From: Amaurobius ferox
Lineage: Eukaryota > Arthropoda > Arachnida > Araneae > Amaurobiidae
DNA: 64,000 nucleotides
NCBI GenBank assembly: GCA_951213105.1
Contig: OX578137.1
Coordinates: forward strand, 55,509,236-55,573,235
Direction of reading: 5' to 3'
Every line of letters starts with the position of its first letter. The first letter of the stretch is position 1. The notes beneath the pieces were generated by a model. The model saw only the letters and a program-made list of their open reading frames with translations. It was not told where the DNA came from and did no database searches. Of the stretch, positions 46,241-57,590 are shown piece after piece. Position numbers and translations under genes: made by a program.

Positions 46241-46734
46241 ATTGATGAAGCAGTGAATAACGTTTCTCAAACAATTTGAACACATTTGAAAATTATTTTT
46301 ATTCAATTACCCGTGGCTGGTAAAAATTTAAGTGAACCTAGCTGTGTTTCGAAAAGAGGAAAACGAAAGAAAAAGAAAGGTATCTAAAAAAAATAAAAAT
46401 ACATTAAATATATTTACACTTATGAAAATGGTTTATATCAAACATTTTAACTGCCCTTCAAATTATAGATTTGGGAAAACCAATCTTTGGGAAGGACCCA
46501 AACACCTCAAATAAAAGCATTTTCTTAAAATCTGTTATTTTAAGAAGTCGAAACTACAATTTTTGGCTGCAAAATTGTCGTTTTATTTTCAGAATCCGAA
46601 ATTAAAATTGTGTCATCAAAAATTGTAGTTTTGAGAAAACAAAAATTTTGATCGTGGGAGGGGGAATATTACATATCCTAGTTACTCCGTTGCTCCGGAA
46701 TGTTATAAAAAGCATTACCTTTAAATATTCTTAC
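46241..46734. other. Intron sequence, nothing recognised
   Basis: AT-rich, with a small ORF at 46332-46514 that has no domain. It lies between family B and the type A Kunitz exon. Confidence 0.5.
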
Positions 46735-46923
46735 CTACAATTCTTCCACAACACTTTTGCCTGCATTGCTTCCCATCCATGAAGTTATTTTTATTCCCTC
46801 CGCAGCCGCCGTAAACAAACTTGTTGCATGTGTTGGCAGTTGCGTTATAGTAATAACGTATACAATACTCCGTGCATCTTCCAGTATCAGGTTTTTGTAA
46901 GCACGCTGGGTTCTTTGAAGAAG
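46735..46923 (-). CDS. Kunitz domain exon, type A, with two extra cysteines
   Basis: A 189-base exon from acceptor TTTTTACAG|CTTC to donor GTAG|GTAAGA, phase 1 on both sides. It directly follows the signal-peptide exon across a 60-base intron. The Kunitz domain has canonical spacing 8-15-7-12-3 with RYYYNATANTC (N-A-T sequon) and KFVYGGCGGNKNNF. Two cysteines are additional: one four residues after Cys2, in the inhibitory loop, and one immediately after Cys6, giving eight in all. The residue after Cys2 is Thr followed by Glu, not a standard trypsin P1-P1'. The extra pair could make a fourth intramolecular bridge or link chains. Loss of classic inhibition and gain of another binding role is inference. 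Confidence 0.92.
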   Translation of the reverse strand, partial: LLQRTQRAYKNLILEDARSIVYVITITQLPTHATSLFTAAAEGIKITSWMGSNAGKSVVEEL

Positions 46924-46983
46924 CTGTAAAAATATCAAACGAGAAGATTTATTTCTATATAATTGAAAAAATTAGGTGTTTAC
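46924..46983 (-). other. 60-base intron
   Basis: Starts GTAAAC and ends TTTGATATTTTTACAG on the minus strand. It is phase 1 and joins the signal-peptide exon to the first Kunitz exon. Confidence 0.85.
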
Positions 46984-47068
46984 CTAATTGAAGAAAAAAT
47001 GTTGACGAACCAATGGAAAACATTCCAAGAAGAATCACCAGAAGTACGAAACCGAACGTTCGATCCAT
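46984..47068 (-). CDS. Signal-peptide exon of the Kunitz gene
   Basis: The ATG at 47068 opens a frame with a short basic N-terminus (MDRTFG) and a hydrophobic core (FVLLVILLGMF), then small residues (SIGSS) suited to signal peptidase cleavage. After 28 codons plus one base comes a donor G|GTAAAC, so the exon joins in phase 1 to 46923. This directs the Kunitz protein into the secretory pathway. A likely 3' splice site (TGTCTTTACAG) at ~47087 suggests a separate 5' UTR exon further right. This exon marks the start of one gene, so the Kunitz exon at 62.4 kb probably belongs to the neighbouring upstream gene. Confidence 0.88.
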
Positions 47069-49783
47069 CTTCTATATTGTGGATATCTGTAAAGACATTC
47101 GATTTTAGTTAACAATAGTTTCCTTCAACAGGCTTGAAAATTAGCTAATTTTTAGATGACAAGCCATTTTGCTCATACATCAATCAGACGAAATGTCTAG
47201 CTATACCATGGACAAAGAAACTCGTTGTGCAATGTGTTTCAAACGTATTGCAGGACTACATATATATTGAATGATTTGTCGTAGAAACATTGTTCCAATT
47301 TAAGATATGCTTCAAATAAGGTACATTATCATCGTACTCGAATTTTGTTCATGCGGCACCTTTTTGCAAACAAATACAAAATGTAATTTTTTATACTGGC
47401 CGCCTGGAAAAATTCAATTATAAAGTCATTTTTAATGGCCCAATTAGTCAAGCAGAAGTATTGGCATACGATCAAAATGACCAGATATATTAATCATAGT
47501 TATTAATCGTAAAATAAACGTGTTAGTTATTGTTATAATGTATTCACTGGAGTCGTGTATGTACTCTCAAGATACAATAATGAATCCAAATTTCTGGATA
47601 TCTAACGCGCTCATTTAGAAGCATAGAGTAAACAGGAACAATATACAGCAAATAGACCGATAATTATAAGATCACTAATCACCTATCAGGTGCAGTAAAG
47701 CAGCAAAAAATGTTCCAATAATTTCACAAAAACAGCTGATACTATTTTCAAAACATTGACCTATCTCATAATTCGATGTAGCTCTATCATGCCAACTGCT
47801 ACAACTGAGCTATGACATTTTTTACATACTCTCAGTAGAAACTTCCTAAAGGGGCTCGTATTTCGTAAAATAATCATTATTTCGAGAATAACCACAAAGT
47901 TTCAAAATGTCACTAAACGTCGCCAGTACTGACCGGCAGTCGGAGGAAATCGTCACACTTTAGCTGTCTTTAAAAATTAAAATTATTTATTTACTATTCT
48001 TATAACTATTCTGCAATTTTTCTATGGTTAACTAAATGTTTAAAGTGGTAAATGGTGTAAAGAAAGTTTGATTTATGTTTATAAGAGAAACGCAAAAACG
48101 GAAGTATAAAAACTGATTCAACTAACCTCACTCTATGCTACTATTATACGATTTTTATGTAAATTCATTTCAAATCCTGCAGCTTAAAAGTAAAAACTTT
48201 GCATTTGACTGATAATTAAATATCTTAATATCCACACAATAGCTCTAAAATAATAAATTTCATAAAGCCGACTCTTTTGTCGATCAATAGCTCAATATCT
48301 CAATAAAAGGAGAGTTTTACGTTAACGGTATAATTTGAACATATCAATCAGTATCAGCTTTCTCTAGAATTTAAGTTTTCGTACTTTAGTAAATAATAAA
48401 TTGCTCTTAAATAATTTTGTCAGACTTGTATATTAAAGTATCTGTAACTTCTTAAAGTAGGTTTTGCACTTGAAAATAACGCTTATTTCTCCAAAACAAC
48501 CTCTATAACTATTATGCCGATTTTCCAAACTCTACTACGAGCTTCTTAATGGTCAGATTAGTCAACATTTCAAATGTGATTCAACTAAGGAAGCCAGTGT
48601 GGATTTGTACAGATAGGAAGACATATACATGCAGACATGCATCATTTTATAATTATAATATAAATCAGAATTTAAAAAACTTAGTTTCACTTACTTTGAG
48701 CGTTCCAACTAAATACTCTAGTTAAATTCTATACCGAATACAGAGTTTCATTTGACAACATTTAACATTACTAATCTGGCTGCAATGCAACCGAACTTTG
48801 ACAAAACAGAAGAAATATGGAACATATTCTTTTATAGGGACTTTTTTAGCAGAACTGATTTATTTGCCTCACTTAGGAATGACTGAATTTTACCTCAAGG
48901 CAATTTATTAGTCGAGAATTCTCGAACACGTTCTTATATTGCATACCTCGTATGTTAATCTAATTCAGAGAGAGTTATTTCTCCTGTAAGATCATAAAGA
49001 ATACAGAAATGCTAAATTCAACTTGTTTGGAATCAAGAACGCACTATTTTTATCTAAATTACCATTTTCATTACGCATAATGCATAGAGAATCATTGTCA
49101 ATAAGAGCAGACAACGAAAATCCGTTACACGTAAATTACAAGAGGAAATGTCACCGTTGTCAACGGAAAATTGAATTTTAGATTCTATGAAATGTTTATG
49201 TGTAAAAGCACAGTGATGTAAAAGCAAAAACGATGATGCAATCAGCACATAACTTTCATTATAGTCAACATCTTCTAACGTGCAATTTATATTGATCTAA
49301 ACAAATACTTCTAATTTAGTTGCTCAATCAAATATTAAATATTATAACACCTTTAATTATATGTTGAATTTTCTAAAACTCAATAAAATTTTGCATTCAT
49401 TTTTTAATGTTTTGTGTGACATAGCCCATAAAACGATAATACTATACACTATGTCCGATACTGTAAAATAAAGAATTTCAGCAGCCATGTAGAATAACGA
49501 ATTTTCTTGTTAAATAAAGAATTTATCATAAACAAGTCCTTGCATAAAGCTCTTAGATTTGACTTGTACAAGAACACCAATTAGAGGGACTGGGAATCAG
49601 CTACTCCAAGTATTTCTAAGTCCTGGCTCAATGTTTTCTATATAATTTTCTTTAAAGAAGCAAACTATTTAAAATAAATTAAAATAAACTACTTTTCTAC
49701 GATAAAATTTGAGTTTTCTTTGAATCCATGTCTTAAAAGTATTTTAAAATTACACATTTCTACAGATACAGATTAATATAGCA
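47069..49783. other. Intergenic or 5' UTR-intron sequence, no gene recognised
   Basis: No domain, RNA gene or long repeat was recognised in 2.7 kb. The promoter of the 47 kb gene should lie here if the transcript starts nearby, but no TATA/Inr arrangement could be singled out in such AT-rich sequence. Confidence 0.45.
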
Positions 49784-49803
49784 CTGGTGGTGGTGGTGGT
49801 GGT
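49784..49803. repeat. (GGT)n microsatellite
   Basis: About seven GGT units, (ACC)n on the minus strand, just after the stop of the LINE ORF. It may be the LINE's 3' tail repeat. Confidence 0.8.
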
Positions 49804-49827
49804 GTAGTGTCCACACCAGTCAGTCGC

Positions 49828-50898
49828 TTAAATATATCCATGAGCGAAGACCACGGTCCTGGCGATCGCAATGATGATATGGGAGTAGAGCATCTTCTGT
49901 GGAAATTCCACTATGTTTTGAAGTGCTGCCAAAATGGCAGGACATGTAAAGACATGTTCAGGTGAGAGTTCAGTTTCGGGACAGTTTCTACAGTCCCTGT
50001 AGACCCTAGCTCCATTTTCATCGATTTTCATACCCCTGTAGTGACGTGTACGAAGTCTTACAATTGTTTTTGTGATGATTCTTTCTTCATTTATTTCACA
50101 GATTTGGTCACTTTCTCGAATTGGGCACTCCCTAAGTCTGAATCTTGCCATTGCATTCGCATCACCAAAGGTGGCACAATTTACGTGGCCACTATTTAGG
50201 TGTCTCGCTTCTTTGGCCAGATTGTAGGCAATATCATTTCCCTCGATATTAACATGTGCAGGAATCCATTGCAGGGTGCAACTTTTCTCTAGTTGTTTGA
50301 TCCTGTCAAGGAGGAGATGTATATCACCAGCAAGTCTTGAGGATCCCGATTGGATTGCCTCAATGGCAGCCTTAGAATCACTAAAGATAACCGGGCCATT
50401 AGCCCTATCGGAATCTGAAAGAGAGATATAGATATTCAGAGCTTCCTGTATTGCAATAAGTTCGCTGGTGTAATTGGATGCAATGAGGCCCACTCCAATT
50501 TTTTTCTGTATAATTTTGCCATTTGGTAAAATGAGGTGTATTCCTTATCCTCCATTTAAAATGGTTTCATCAGAGGAGCCATCAGTATAGGCATGAACAA
50601 GAGTCTCCCTTGAAAAGGATTCAATCGTTTTAGATCCTTTGGCTTTGATGGTATCTGTCAATTCTTTCTTTAAACAGGGGTCCAAAAGTTGCGTGTTTAG
50701 TTTGGTATTACCAGGGAGGCAAGAAAGATGAACCGGTTCTTGATAAATCTCAAATTTGCTGTGTTCGAGGTCATGGTTTCTCCTTATTTCTTGGTCAAAT
50801 TGAAAAGGGGATGAACGCTTGAGTCTCATCTTACCTGTGCAATTTTTAAAAGTCTGTCTGCATATATGTTCCAAAGTGCTACAATATAGCACCTCCAC
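49828..50898 (-). pseudogene. Jockey/I-like LINE ORF2 fragment with RNase H domain
   Basis: Two frame-compatible segments are separated by one TAA at 50545-50547, just after YTDGSSDETILNGG. RNase H motifs are YTDGSS (Asp), ASNYTSELIAIQEAL (Glu), FSDSKAAIEAI (Asp) and WIPAHVNIEGNDIAYNLAKEA (His/Asp). A Cys/His cluster follows (CRNCPETELSPEHVFTC). All catalytic residues survive, but the stop and the missing endonuclease and most of the RT make it inactive. Sequence up to ~51070 in another frame may be frameshifted RT thumb. RNase H inside a LINE ORF2 points to the Jockey/I/R1 group. Confidence 0.9.
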
Positions 50899-51276
50899 TG
50901 CAGATAACAGACTCCATGAACCGTCTTATGCACTTCTCAGCAAGAAATAACAGATAACTATAATAGCAACACGGCATCATATATCTTCTTTGCGAAAAAA
51001 AGGTTGAGCCTAGTGTGCTAAAGGAAATACATTCCAAAAGTAATTTAATTTGTGAAATTGTAGCACATACCAAATTGTTAATGCAGTTGCAGGTATTGGT
51101 TCTCTATACTGACTGCACATTAAAGCGCGCAATCGGTATATGGATACTGTTATCTACATATAATGGGAGTGCGACCCTAACATTGAGAACGACCCTATAA
51201 ATGGGTTCTGTGAGTGTAAGATAAAACTGATGGAAGTGCTTCTAACCATTATGTTTTGTATTGGGAATTCCAATAA
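50899..51276. other. Probable LINE remnant, no intact frame
   Basis: Could be the decayed continuation of the LINE ORF. No motif is clear enough to annotate. Confidence 0.4.
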
Positions 51277-51495
51277 CCTTTTGCTTACGGGTGGGACAGC
51301 GCCCATCCCAAACGAAAAACCTTTCAAAAAGACAGGTATTTCACATACCCTATCCCAAACAGTTTTATCCCCTTTTGCAGACCGCCAATGTCTGCAAAGA
51401 GGAATAGAACTGTTTGAGATAGGGTATGTCAAATACCTGTCTTTCTGGGAGGTTCTTCGTTTGGGATGGACGCTGTCCCACCCGTAAGCAAAAGG
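51277..51495. mobile_element. piggyBac-like MITE with ~93 bp inverted repeats
   Basis: Two arms of about 93 bp, beginning CCTTTTGCTTACGGGTGGGA, are near-perfect inverses, leaving a short centre of ~30 bp. TTAA follows on the right (51496-51499) and ATAA precedes on the left (51273-51276), consistent with a TTAA target site carrying one substitution. No ORF of its own. ORFs across it on both strands are reflections of the palindrome. Confidence 0.85.
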
Positions 51496-52726
51496 TTAAG
51501 TTAGTTAGACTAAATCTTTTTTCTCAATTAACAAGACGGGGTAAGATAAATAATGCTAATGGAAGAAGGAAAACCCATCTATATTTGATTTTCGTATTTA
51601 GTCAAATATGATTTTCTATTTATATGCTATATGAACCTTTTTTCCCCAATTAGGTGCAATCACTATTGTCAGCGTGTGTCTTGTGGGTAATATTCAAGCA
51701 GCTATCATATTATGTAATTGCAGTAGCGCCCATTTATAGCGAGCTCGAATGTAGAGAAGCATCGGTTATTACGATCTTTTGTCACCTTAGATCTACAATA
51801 CTTTCATAAAGTTAATACGTATCACTTATAGCGGACAATCAGATACCTGTACATATGAATGATACATGTGCAGAAATGCACAGGATATTGAAAAGTTTCT
51901 AGTATGAAAGAGATAAAGAAAATTTTTTCATGGAATTATTTGGAGAAAAAGCAAAATCCCAGAAGCAACAATTAGTTTGGTAACAAAGATTCATTCCTAC
52001 ATACATTCAAAGATACGTTGAGATAACCTAAACACATAAAGATTGATTACAAAATTTTAAATAATACCTGGCATCATATTCATCCGCAAACGGAAGAAAT
52101 TTCCTAGCAATATGCTGGAATTTTAGACGAAATACAACAGTCCATTTCCAATACCGTGTATGAAGATAATTCAATTTGGAAAAGAATACGAGAAAAAATG
52201 GTTTTACCATATCTTATTTTTGAAGCTGCACATGATTGCAGCTTCAAATGTGCTTCACTATACTGCAAGTGACGATTTTGTTGAAACAGAAGCACAAGAG
52301 GTCGATATCCATTATTGCTCTAGTGGCAGGTAATACGTATAATGAATCTAAATTATAAAAAACAAAACTGATTTAAAACATAAAATATTACATTAAAATT
52401 TGCCTTCAAAATTTAAGTGACTGTTTCTTAGCCTACGAAGTTAACTGTAGTGAAAATTTAGATGCAATAAGAAAAGTGCTATGTAAGTATGTTGTAAATT
52501 CAAATGTTCAAAAGAAAGTTGATTTTGTAAACTTAGAAAGCAATATATTTCAACTTTAATATTATAATGTTGCTTATTTTCACAATATGCTATCAGATAA
52601 GTCAGTCTTATGGTCTCTCACATACTTTTTAACAGTTATTAGGAATATTGGTTATAGCAAATATGTTTTCCAATCCCCTATGACTTCTCTATATGTGGGC
52701 TCTACTGTATTTAACAAATGATTACC
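51496..52726. other. Gene-free AT-rich stretch
   Basis: No exon, RNA gene or repeat unit recognised. Confidence 0.5.
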
Positions 52727-52738
52727 GATATGTGAGTG

Positions 52739-52798
52739 TAGAATGACCCAGACCGTCCGACTCGCCCTATGGCATGAGCAGCAAAATGGACGACAGGG
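52739..52798 (-). repeat. SINE fragment 1 of three at one target
   Basis: About 60 bases with GACCCAGACCGTCCGACTCG, heavily truncated, between GATATGTGAGTG (52727-52738) and AGATATGTGAGTG (52799-52811). Confidence 0.75.
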
Positions 52799-52811
52799 AG
52801 ATATGTGAGTG

Positions 52812-53100
52812 TTGTTGTTGAGACCCAGACCATCCGACCTACCAGTAAGGTGTAAGGCAACTGTTTGGACGGCCGGGAAGTGCCACCCAATTTAGACCGG
52901 AACCCAGTGGGGGAGGCATCCACACAGACCGTACCCTCCTTCCCCTTCCACCAACCTCTCGGAAGGACTTACGGACCCACATGTTTAACGTGATCGTACT
53001 GCGCGTGAACACGGCGGCAGTTTTGGCAGTGGCTGGAATCGAACCCGGGCCTACCGAGTGCAACTCCAGCGCGCTAACCAATGGGCTACCGCGACCAGGG
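52812..53100 (-). repeat. Full-length tRNA-derived SINE with TSD
   Basis: On the minus strand the head is tRNA-like: an A box TAGCCCATTGG and a perfect B box GGTTCGATTCC (53045-53035), spaced for RNA polymerase III. A body of about 200 bp follows, ending GGTCTGGGTCTCAACAACAAC. AGATATGTGAGTG flanks it exactly (52799-52811 and 53101-53113). This is the best copy in the window and the reference for the others. No protein is encoded. Confidence 0.92.
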
Positions 53101-53113
53101 AGATATGTGAGTG

Positions 53114-53171
53114 TTGAAACCCAGACCGTCCGACCTACCAGAAAGGTGTAAGGTAACTGTTTGGACGGTCG
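53114..53171 (-). repeat. SINE fragment 3 of three at one target
   Basis: The last 58 bases of the SINE (TTGAAACCCAGACCGTCCGA... on the plus strand), bounded by AGATATGTGAGTG at 53101-53113 and 53172-53184. Confidence 0.85.
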
Positions 53172-53184
53172 AGATATGTGAGTG

Positions 53185-54220
53185 TGTAAATATTCTAATA
53201 TATATTACTATTTTTATTCTAAATTTACCTATTTTTTCTAGTTTTAATTTATGTCCTAAACTTCTCAACTTCATCCCTCAAGAAGCGTGCTCTCGCGATT
53301 GGTCAAATCTATTTATGGAAGGCAGGTTAGAATTTGGTATCTGCCAACCGGAGTTCGCTGTATTTTTGAATGTCCTGGTTGAGTCTTTTTTTTTTGTTCT
53401 GCCAGGGGGTTCTTATCCTGGACATGACTTACTTTACTATTTTTTAACTCTCTCTGCTCATATGATGTCAGTGAAAGAGAAAACGAGCGCATTGTGTTCT
53501 CAGGCTCTCTGGGGGGGAGGGACCGAACTTATTAAATGCGACTGTTATTCTACTCCACTGACGTCACTAAATGTCCTTGGATGTCACTGAGTAAGATGTA
53601 TACAACACAATTAAATATCTTTGCACAAATTATTTACACCTGAATATTGCCTCTTCAAAATTAATAAATAACTGTAATAATACGAAAACTTACTACGGTT
53701 TGGAAACTCTTCTCAAGATCCCCCCTGGACCGTGTCATTGCAAATGACGAAATTCTACTCCACTGACGTCAAGCAGCCGGGCTAACGACCCTATGTTATA
53801 TTAAAGAACATTGGGTTCTGTTAAGGTACTGTCCCTCTCCAAATTCTTATAGTTTTGTCAAAGGGTTTTTATCCCGGGGCATGACTGACTTAATTATTTT
53901 AACTTACTCTGCGCATATGACGACATTGGAATTGAGAACGCGCTGATTTTTTTTCTCGAGCTTTCAAGAGGGATTGAATTTGTTAACTGTGACTGTCATC
54001 TTACTTCCACGACGTCACTAAATTTCCTTGAACGTCACGGAGCTTGTGTGTACAACACAATTTAAAATCTTTAAGCAAGTTGTTTACGCCTGTATGTTGC
54101 CACTTCAAAGTAAACAAACTATTTTTAACTATAATATTGCGTGTGTTTTGGCAACTCTTCTCGAAATTTATTCTGGGCTGTTGCATCACGAATGACGAAA
54201 TTTCATTCCCATGTCATCAA
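53185..54220. repeat. Diverged tandem duplication, ~430-480 bp units
   Basis: Copy 1 (~53395-53770) and copy 2 (~53870-54215) share CATGACTTACTTTACTATTTT, TGACGTCACTAAATGTCCTTG, GTACAACACAATTTAAA and AATGACGAAATT blocks in the same order. No protein domain is recognisable. A 159-codon ORF over copy 1 and the SINE is not conserved in copy 2. Confidence 0.7.
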
Positions 54221-54274
54221 AATGACAACATTTTCATTGATTCCTGGGCTGAGTGCCCAACCCATGGAGTTAGA
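54221..54274 (+). pseudogene. Possible remnant of a type B Kunitz exon
   Basis: The frame reads NDN, IF, then DSWAEC and HGV. It resembles the GNDNRFESWAECLDACG end of the 41.8 kb exon, with one extra codon and the last Cys codon replaced by CAT (His). It is on the opposite strand to the live exons and starts at the edge of the tandem repeat, so it could be a relocated exon tail. The match is short and may be chance. Confidence 0.35.
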
Positions 54275-56079
54275 AAGGAGGAGATAAAACTCCTAATGGA
54301 TGAAACACTTGAAAATGCCATAATGCTTTAATAATTATATCTAGTATATGTATTTTTAATAATTTTTATATTAAGGATTCCTTAATTATGAGTATTATTA
54401 ACCAGTATTTTTTCATAGTTGTAGGATAGAGTACAGAATATGTGGAGATAAAAATGAATTGGAAAGTAAAATAATTTTAAATATGTAGGAATATTCTTTA
54501 TTGCTTTAGTTATTCTTTGCGTTGTACTAATAATTAATTTTTACAAAATTGACAGTTTAAATAAATATTTTAGGTCTTTCGTCATAGAAATGCATACAAT
54601 ACAGGACTACGTATCCCAGCGCCACCTGAATTATTGTCTCAAACGATATTGGCGTTTTCTTAATATGAAGATTCAACTCCTTACTTTTACCTCCATGGCT
54701 CAACCTTATATTGCTTTGAATTGGCAGACGAAAATGTATTGACTACGCAAAAATTATTCCGTTGATTTTGTAAGGCTGAATAGGCCTAAAACTACAATGA
54801 ATTTGAATTCAAGGTTAATAAGTCGCGTTTTCTAATTCGTGTATTTAAATCTGAACCTTCTTTAGATTTTCAGATTTAGTGCAATCGGTCAGGAAAAATA
54901 TTTTTGTGTTGAAAGTTGATGAAAGTTAAAAGTCGATGAACTGAACTTACGGTCATTCTTCTGATATAGATTGAAAGTGTTCAATAACCAACTAAGGTAA
55001 ATTAAGCTGTAGAATAAATGCACATTAATGAAGAGGAATTTCGGATTTAAATCGACTTCAAATTTCCAGGAAATTGAGGTAAGAGTTTTGTATATTATCA
55101 GCATATCTTGGGTGTATTGTTATTGTTATAGTTGTGATTTGGAATTGAAATATACACATTAGCAATTTCAAATGATCAGACTAAAATATTAAAGAAAACT
55201 CGAGTGTTAGTGAGTACTTTAACAACTAAACTAATCATTAAGATAGAAAATCTTGCTAAACCGAAAATTACAATATGCACTTCAAATGCATGAACTTATA
55301 AGCGAAAAGGAAGAAAAACTTAAATAACACGACAATGAAATGAATCAGCTGAAGTTAGGTTCAGGTAGGTCCAACTTGAAAATTAAGAGTTAGACAAATG
55401 TCACGCTAGTAAAATATAACAGTAATCTTAAAACTGTATTGGCAACAAAATATTATGTGAACAACAGCACATGAGTTAACTATAAATGGTGATGCATTAT
55501 TTTAATATATTTTAATTCACCAGTTATAGATAACTTCATGTGTAGACGGCATAGGACATTCTCATTTCAATTTTCATTCTCATTTTTGCCAACAACTTGT
55601 ACCGTAAAATCAAATCTTGACCATTGTTTGCTAGATAAGATTTATTTAAACGAACGTAGTACATATAAATAAAAATAACACCATGATTTAAGGTATTATT
55701 TATCAGTATTATTACCAATCAAGTGAAATAAGTTAAATTTGGGGAATTAGTTTGTGTTAAAATATAAAAGTGATGTTTTCCTCCTACATCGATCCTAATA
55801 TATATACGAACATAATATTAATACATTTATCGTTTAATGCTGCATATGTAAAACCTATCTTCTAAACAATGTTTAATACTTGTTAAATGTAGATAATATT
55901 TTGGATAAACGTGTATATTTTGAAAACGAGTTATGTTAAAATTCCAAAATTCATGACATTTGTTTATTATAATGAATTATGCACAAACAGAATGTTTATT
56001 TAACATGATTAACTCTCCTGATATTAAAAAAAATAATTTGAACATTTGGAGGTTTTCTATATATCCGTATTTATAGAGT
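54275..56079. other. Gene-free AT-rich stretch
   Basis: No exon, RNA gene or repeat recognised. Confidence 0.5.
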
Positions 56080-56310
56080 TCCGGTATCCTCTGATTGTGA
56101 TAATGTGATTAATATAAGGCGATCTTATTGTCATTGTGATAAATTTCAATTCATAAACCATTCGTTCGTGGGATATCACGTCCACAATCTCATCGACACA
56201 TACGCAGATATCACTTCAAAAACTTTCGATTCGTAATCATGGATAATCAAAAGGTCCACAAAAATCTACATTCGACACTTTTTGACACCATCGCAATACT
56301 AACAAGAAAT
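56080..56310 (-). repeat. Diverged family A relative, 5' part
   Basis: Reverse-oriented blocks CATTCGTTCGTGGGATATC, CGATTCGTAATCATGGAT and TTTTTGACACCATCGCAATACT parallel the family A start. The microsatellite is reduced to GACACATACGCAGA. Confidence 0.6.
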
Positions 56311-56739
56311 ACTAACATAATCATGCATAAGCATTGATTATGAAACACTTTCCAACTGAAATGTAATTTCATTTAAAAATTTCTAAAATGTGATTCATTC
56401 AGTGGTAATATCTTTTACATTATCACAGTACTACAGTAATTTATTATACTTAAATATTTAAAACTGTATCGAAATATAAATCATCTGATTCTTTATGCAA
56501 AATCAATGAATATTTCATTCATATAACTTGTATTCCAGACTCCAGAGCTAAATAATTTTGTGTGAAAAAAATTCAGCAATTCTTATGTAATTCATCTTAC
56601 AATCGCTTGAGATATTTGCATTCTGCATATGTTAAAATTTGGCTCCCTTGAAGAAACAATAAAAGTTTAGGGATCATTTAAAATCACAACTATTGTAATT
56701 GCATAGGCACGGAATTTAGATACACAGATAATACACAGA

Positions 56740-57590
56740 TAATATATATGTGTATGTGTATGTACTCAAAGTATTGGAATCGTGCCGAAGATCGGAACTC
56801 GAATTTTCAAAGTATCTACACGTTTTGGGACTTCTAGAACACGAAAAAACTACTTTTAGGAAGACGTCTGTGTGTGTAAGGGTGTATCTGTGTATGTTTC
56901 TGTGTGGATATTACATCCACTCTAATTGAAAAACTAATGGACCGAATTTCATACAATTTGGTAGGTATGTTTTTTGTGGGAAATCCTGATGTTCATTAGA
57001 TTATAGTACGATTCGTAATAAAAGAATCTGCCTTCTTTGCGAAATGGCCGCAGAAATTGCCTTTATCCACTCTAGCTAAAAACTAATGAACCAAATTTAA
57101 CAAAATTTGGAGTATAATATTTCAATAACCTACAAGTGATTTATATACCAAATTTAACAAAATTTTGTATATAAATCATTTGTAGGTTATTCTACTACGA
57201 TTCGGGAAAAAGGAACGGGCTATTTTTGCGAAATGGCCAGCAAAAATCGTTATATATAAAAATAAAAGACTACGTGTGCTCAATTATATCAATTAAATTC
57301 CTATTTTATATGTGATTTTTGACAACAAAAAGAATAAGACTAACCCCATTACTCTAGGACTAGCCGTTCTTGAGATACTCTAGTTTTTTCGCGTTTTCGC
57401 TACGCCACCTTTGACAATAAGTCCAGCTATCAAATGAGAACCAAATTTAAGTTTAACGTGTAAATTCAATGTCATTTAAAATACTTATGTTGTGCAGATA
57501 AACTCAAATTATCATTGAATAAATAAAGAGAACGAATATGAGTCTGCAGGGAAAGACATGTGCTGTCCACATCAGAATTTTTAACAATAT
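56740..57590 (+). repeat. Family A subfamily inserted in family B
   Basis: Starts near ACTCAAAGTATTGGAATCGTGCC, has a short GTGTGTGT region at ~56869, GAAATGGCC blocks at ~57040 and ~57220, and ends GGAAAGACATGTGCTGTCCACATCAGAATTTTT. The end hairpin matches family A with changes, so this is a related subfamily. Confidence 0.7.
57124..57191. repeat. 68 nt hairpin with a 25-pair stem
   Basis: AATAACCTACAAGTGATTTA (on to TATAC) at 57124-57148 pairs with its inverse at 57167-57191 with a single G-U position and an 18-base loop. It lies inside the family A subfamily copy. Confidence 0.8.

Noticed and set aside
50879..51073. Separate 64-codon ORF upstream of the LINE fragment
   Set aside because: Most likely frameshifted LINE sequence; no independent domain.
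51154..51487. Overlapping ORFs of 85-92 codons on both strands
   Set aside because: Mirror-image readings of the fold-back MITE arms.
53035..53100. tRNA gene
   Set aside because: A and B boxes are good, but the cloverleaf is not closed and the sequence continues into a SINE body with target duplication.
53111..53590. 159-codon plus-strand ORF
   Set aside because: Begins in a SINE fragment and continues into a tandem duplication whose second copy does not keep the frame.
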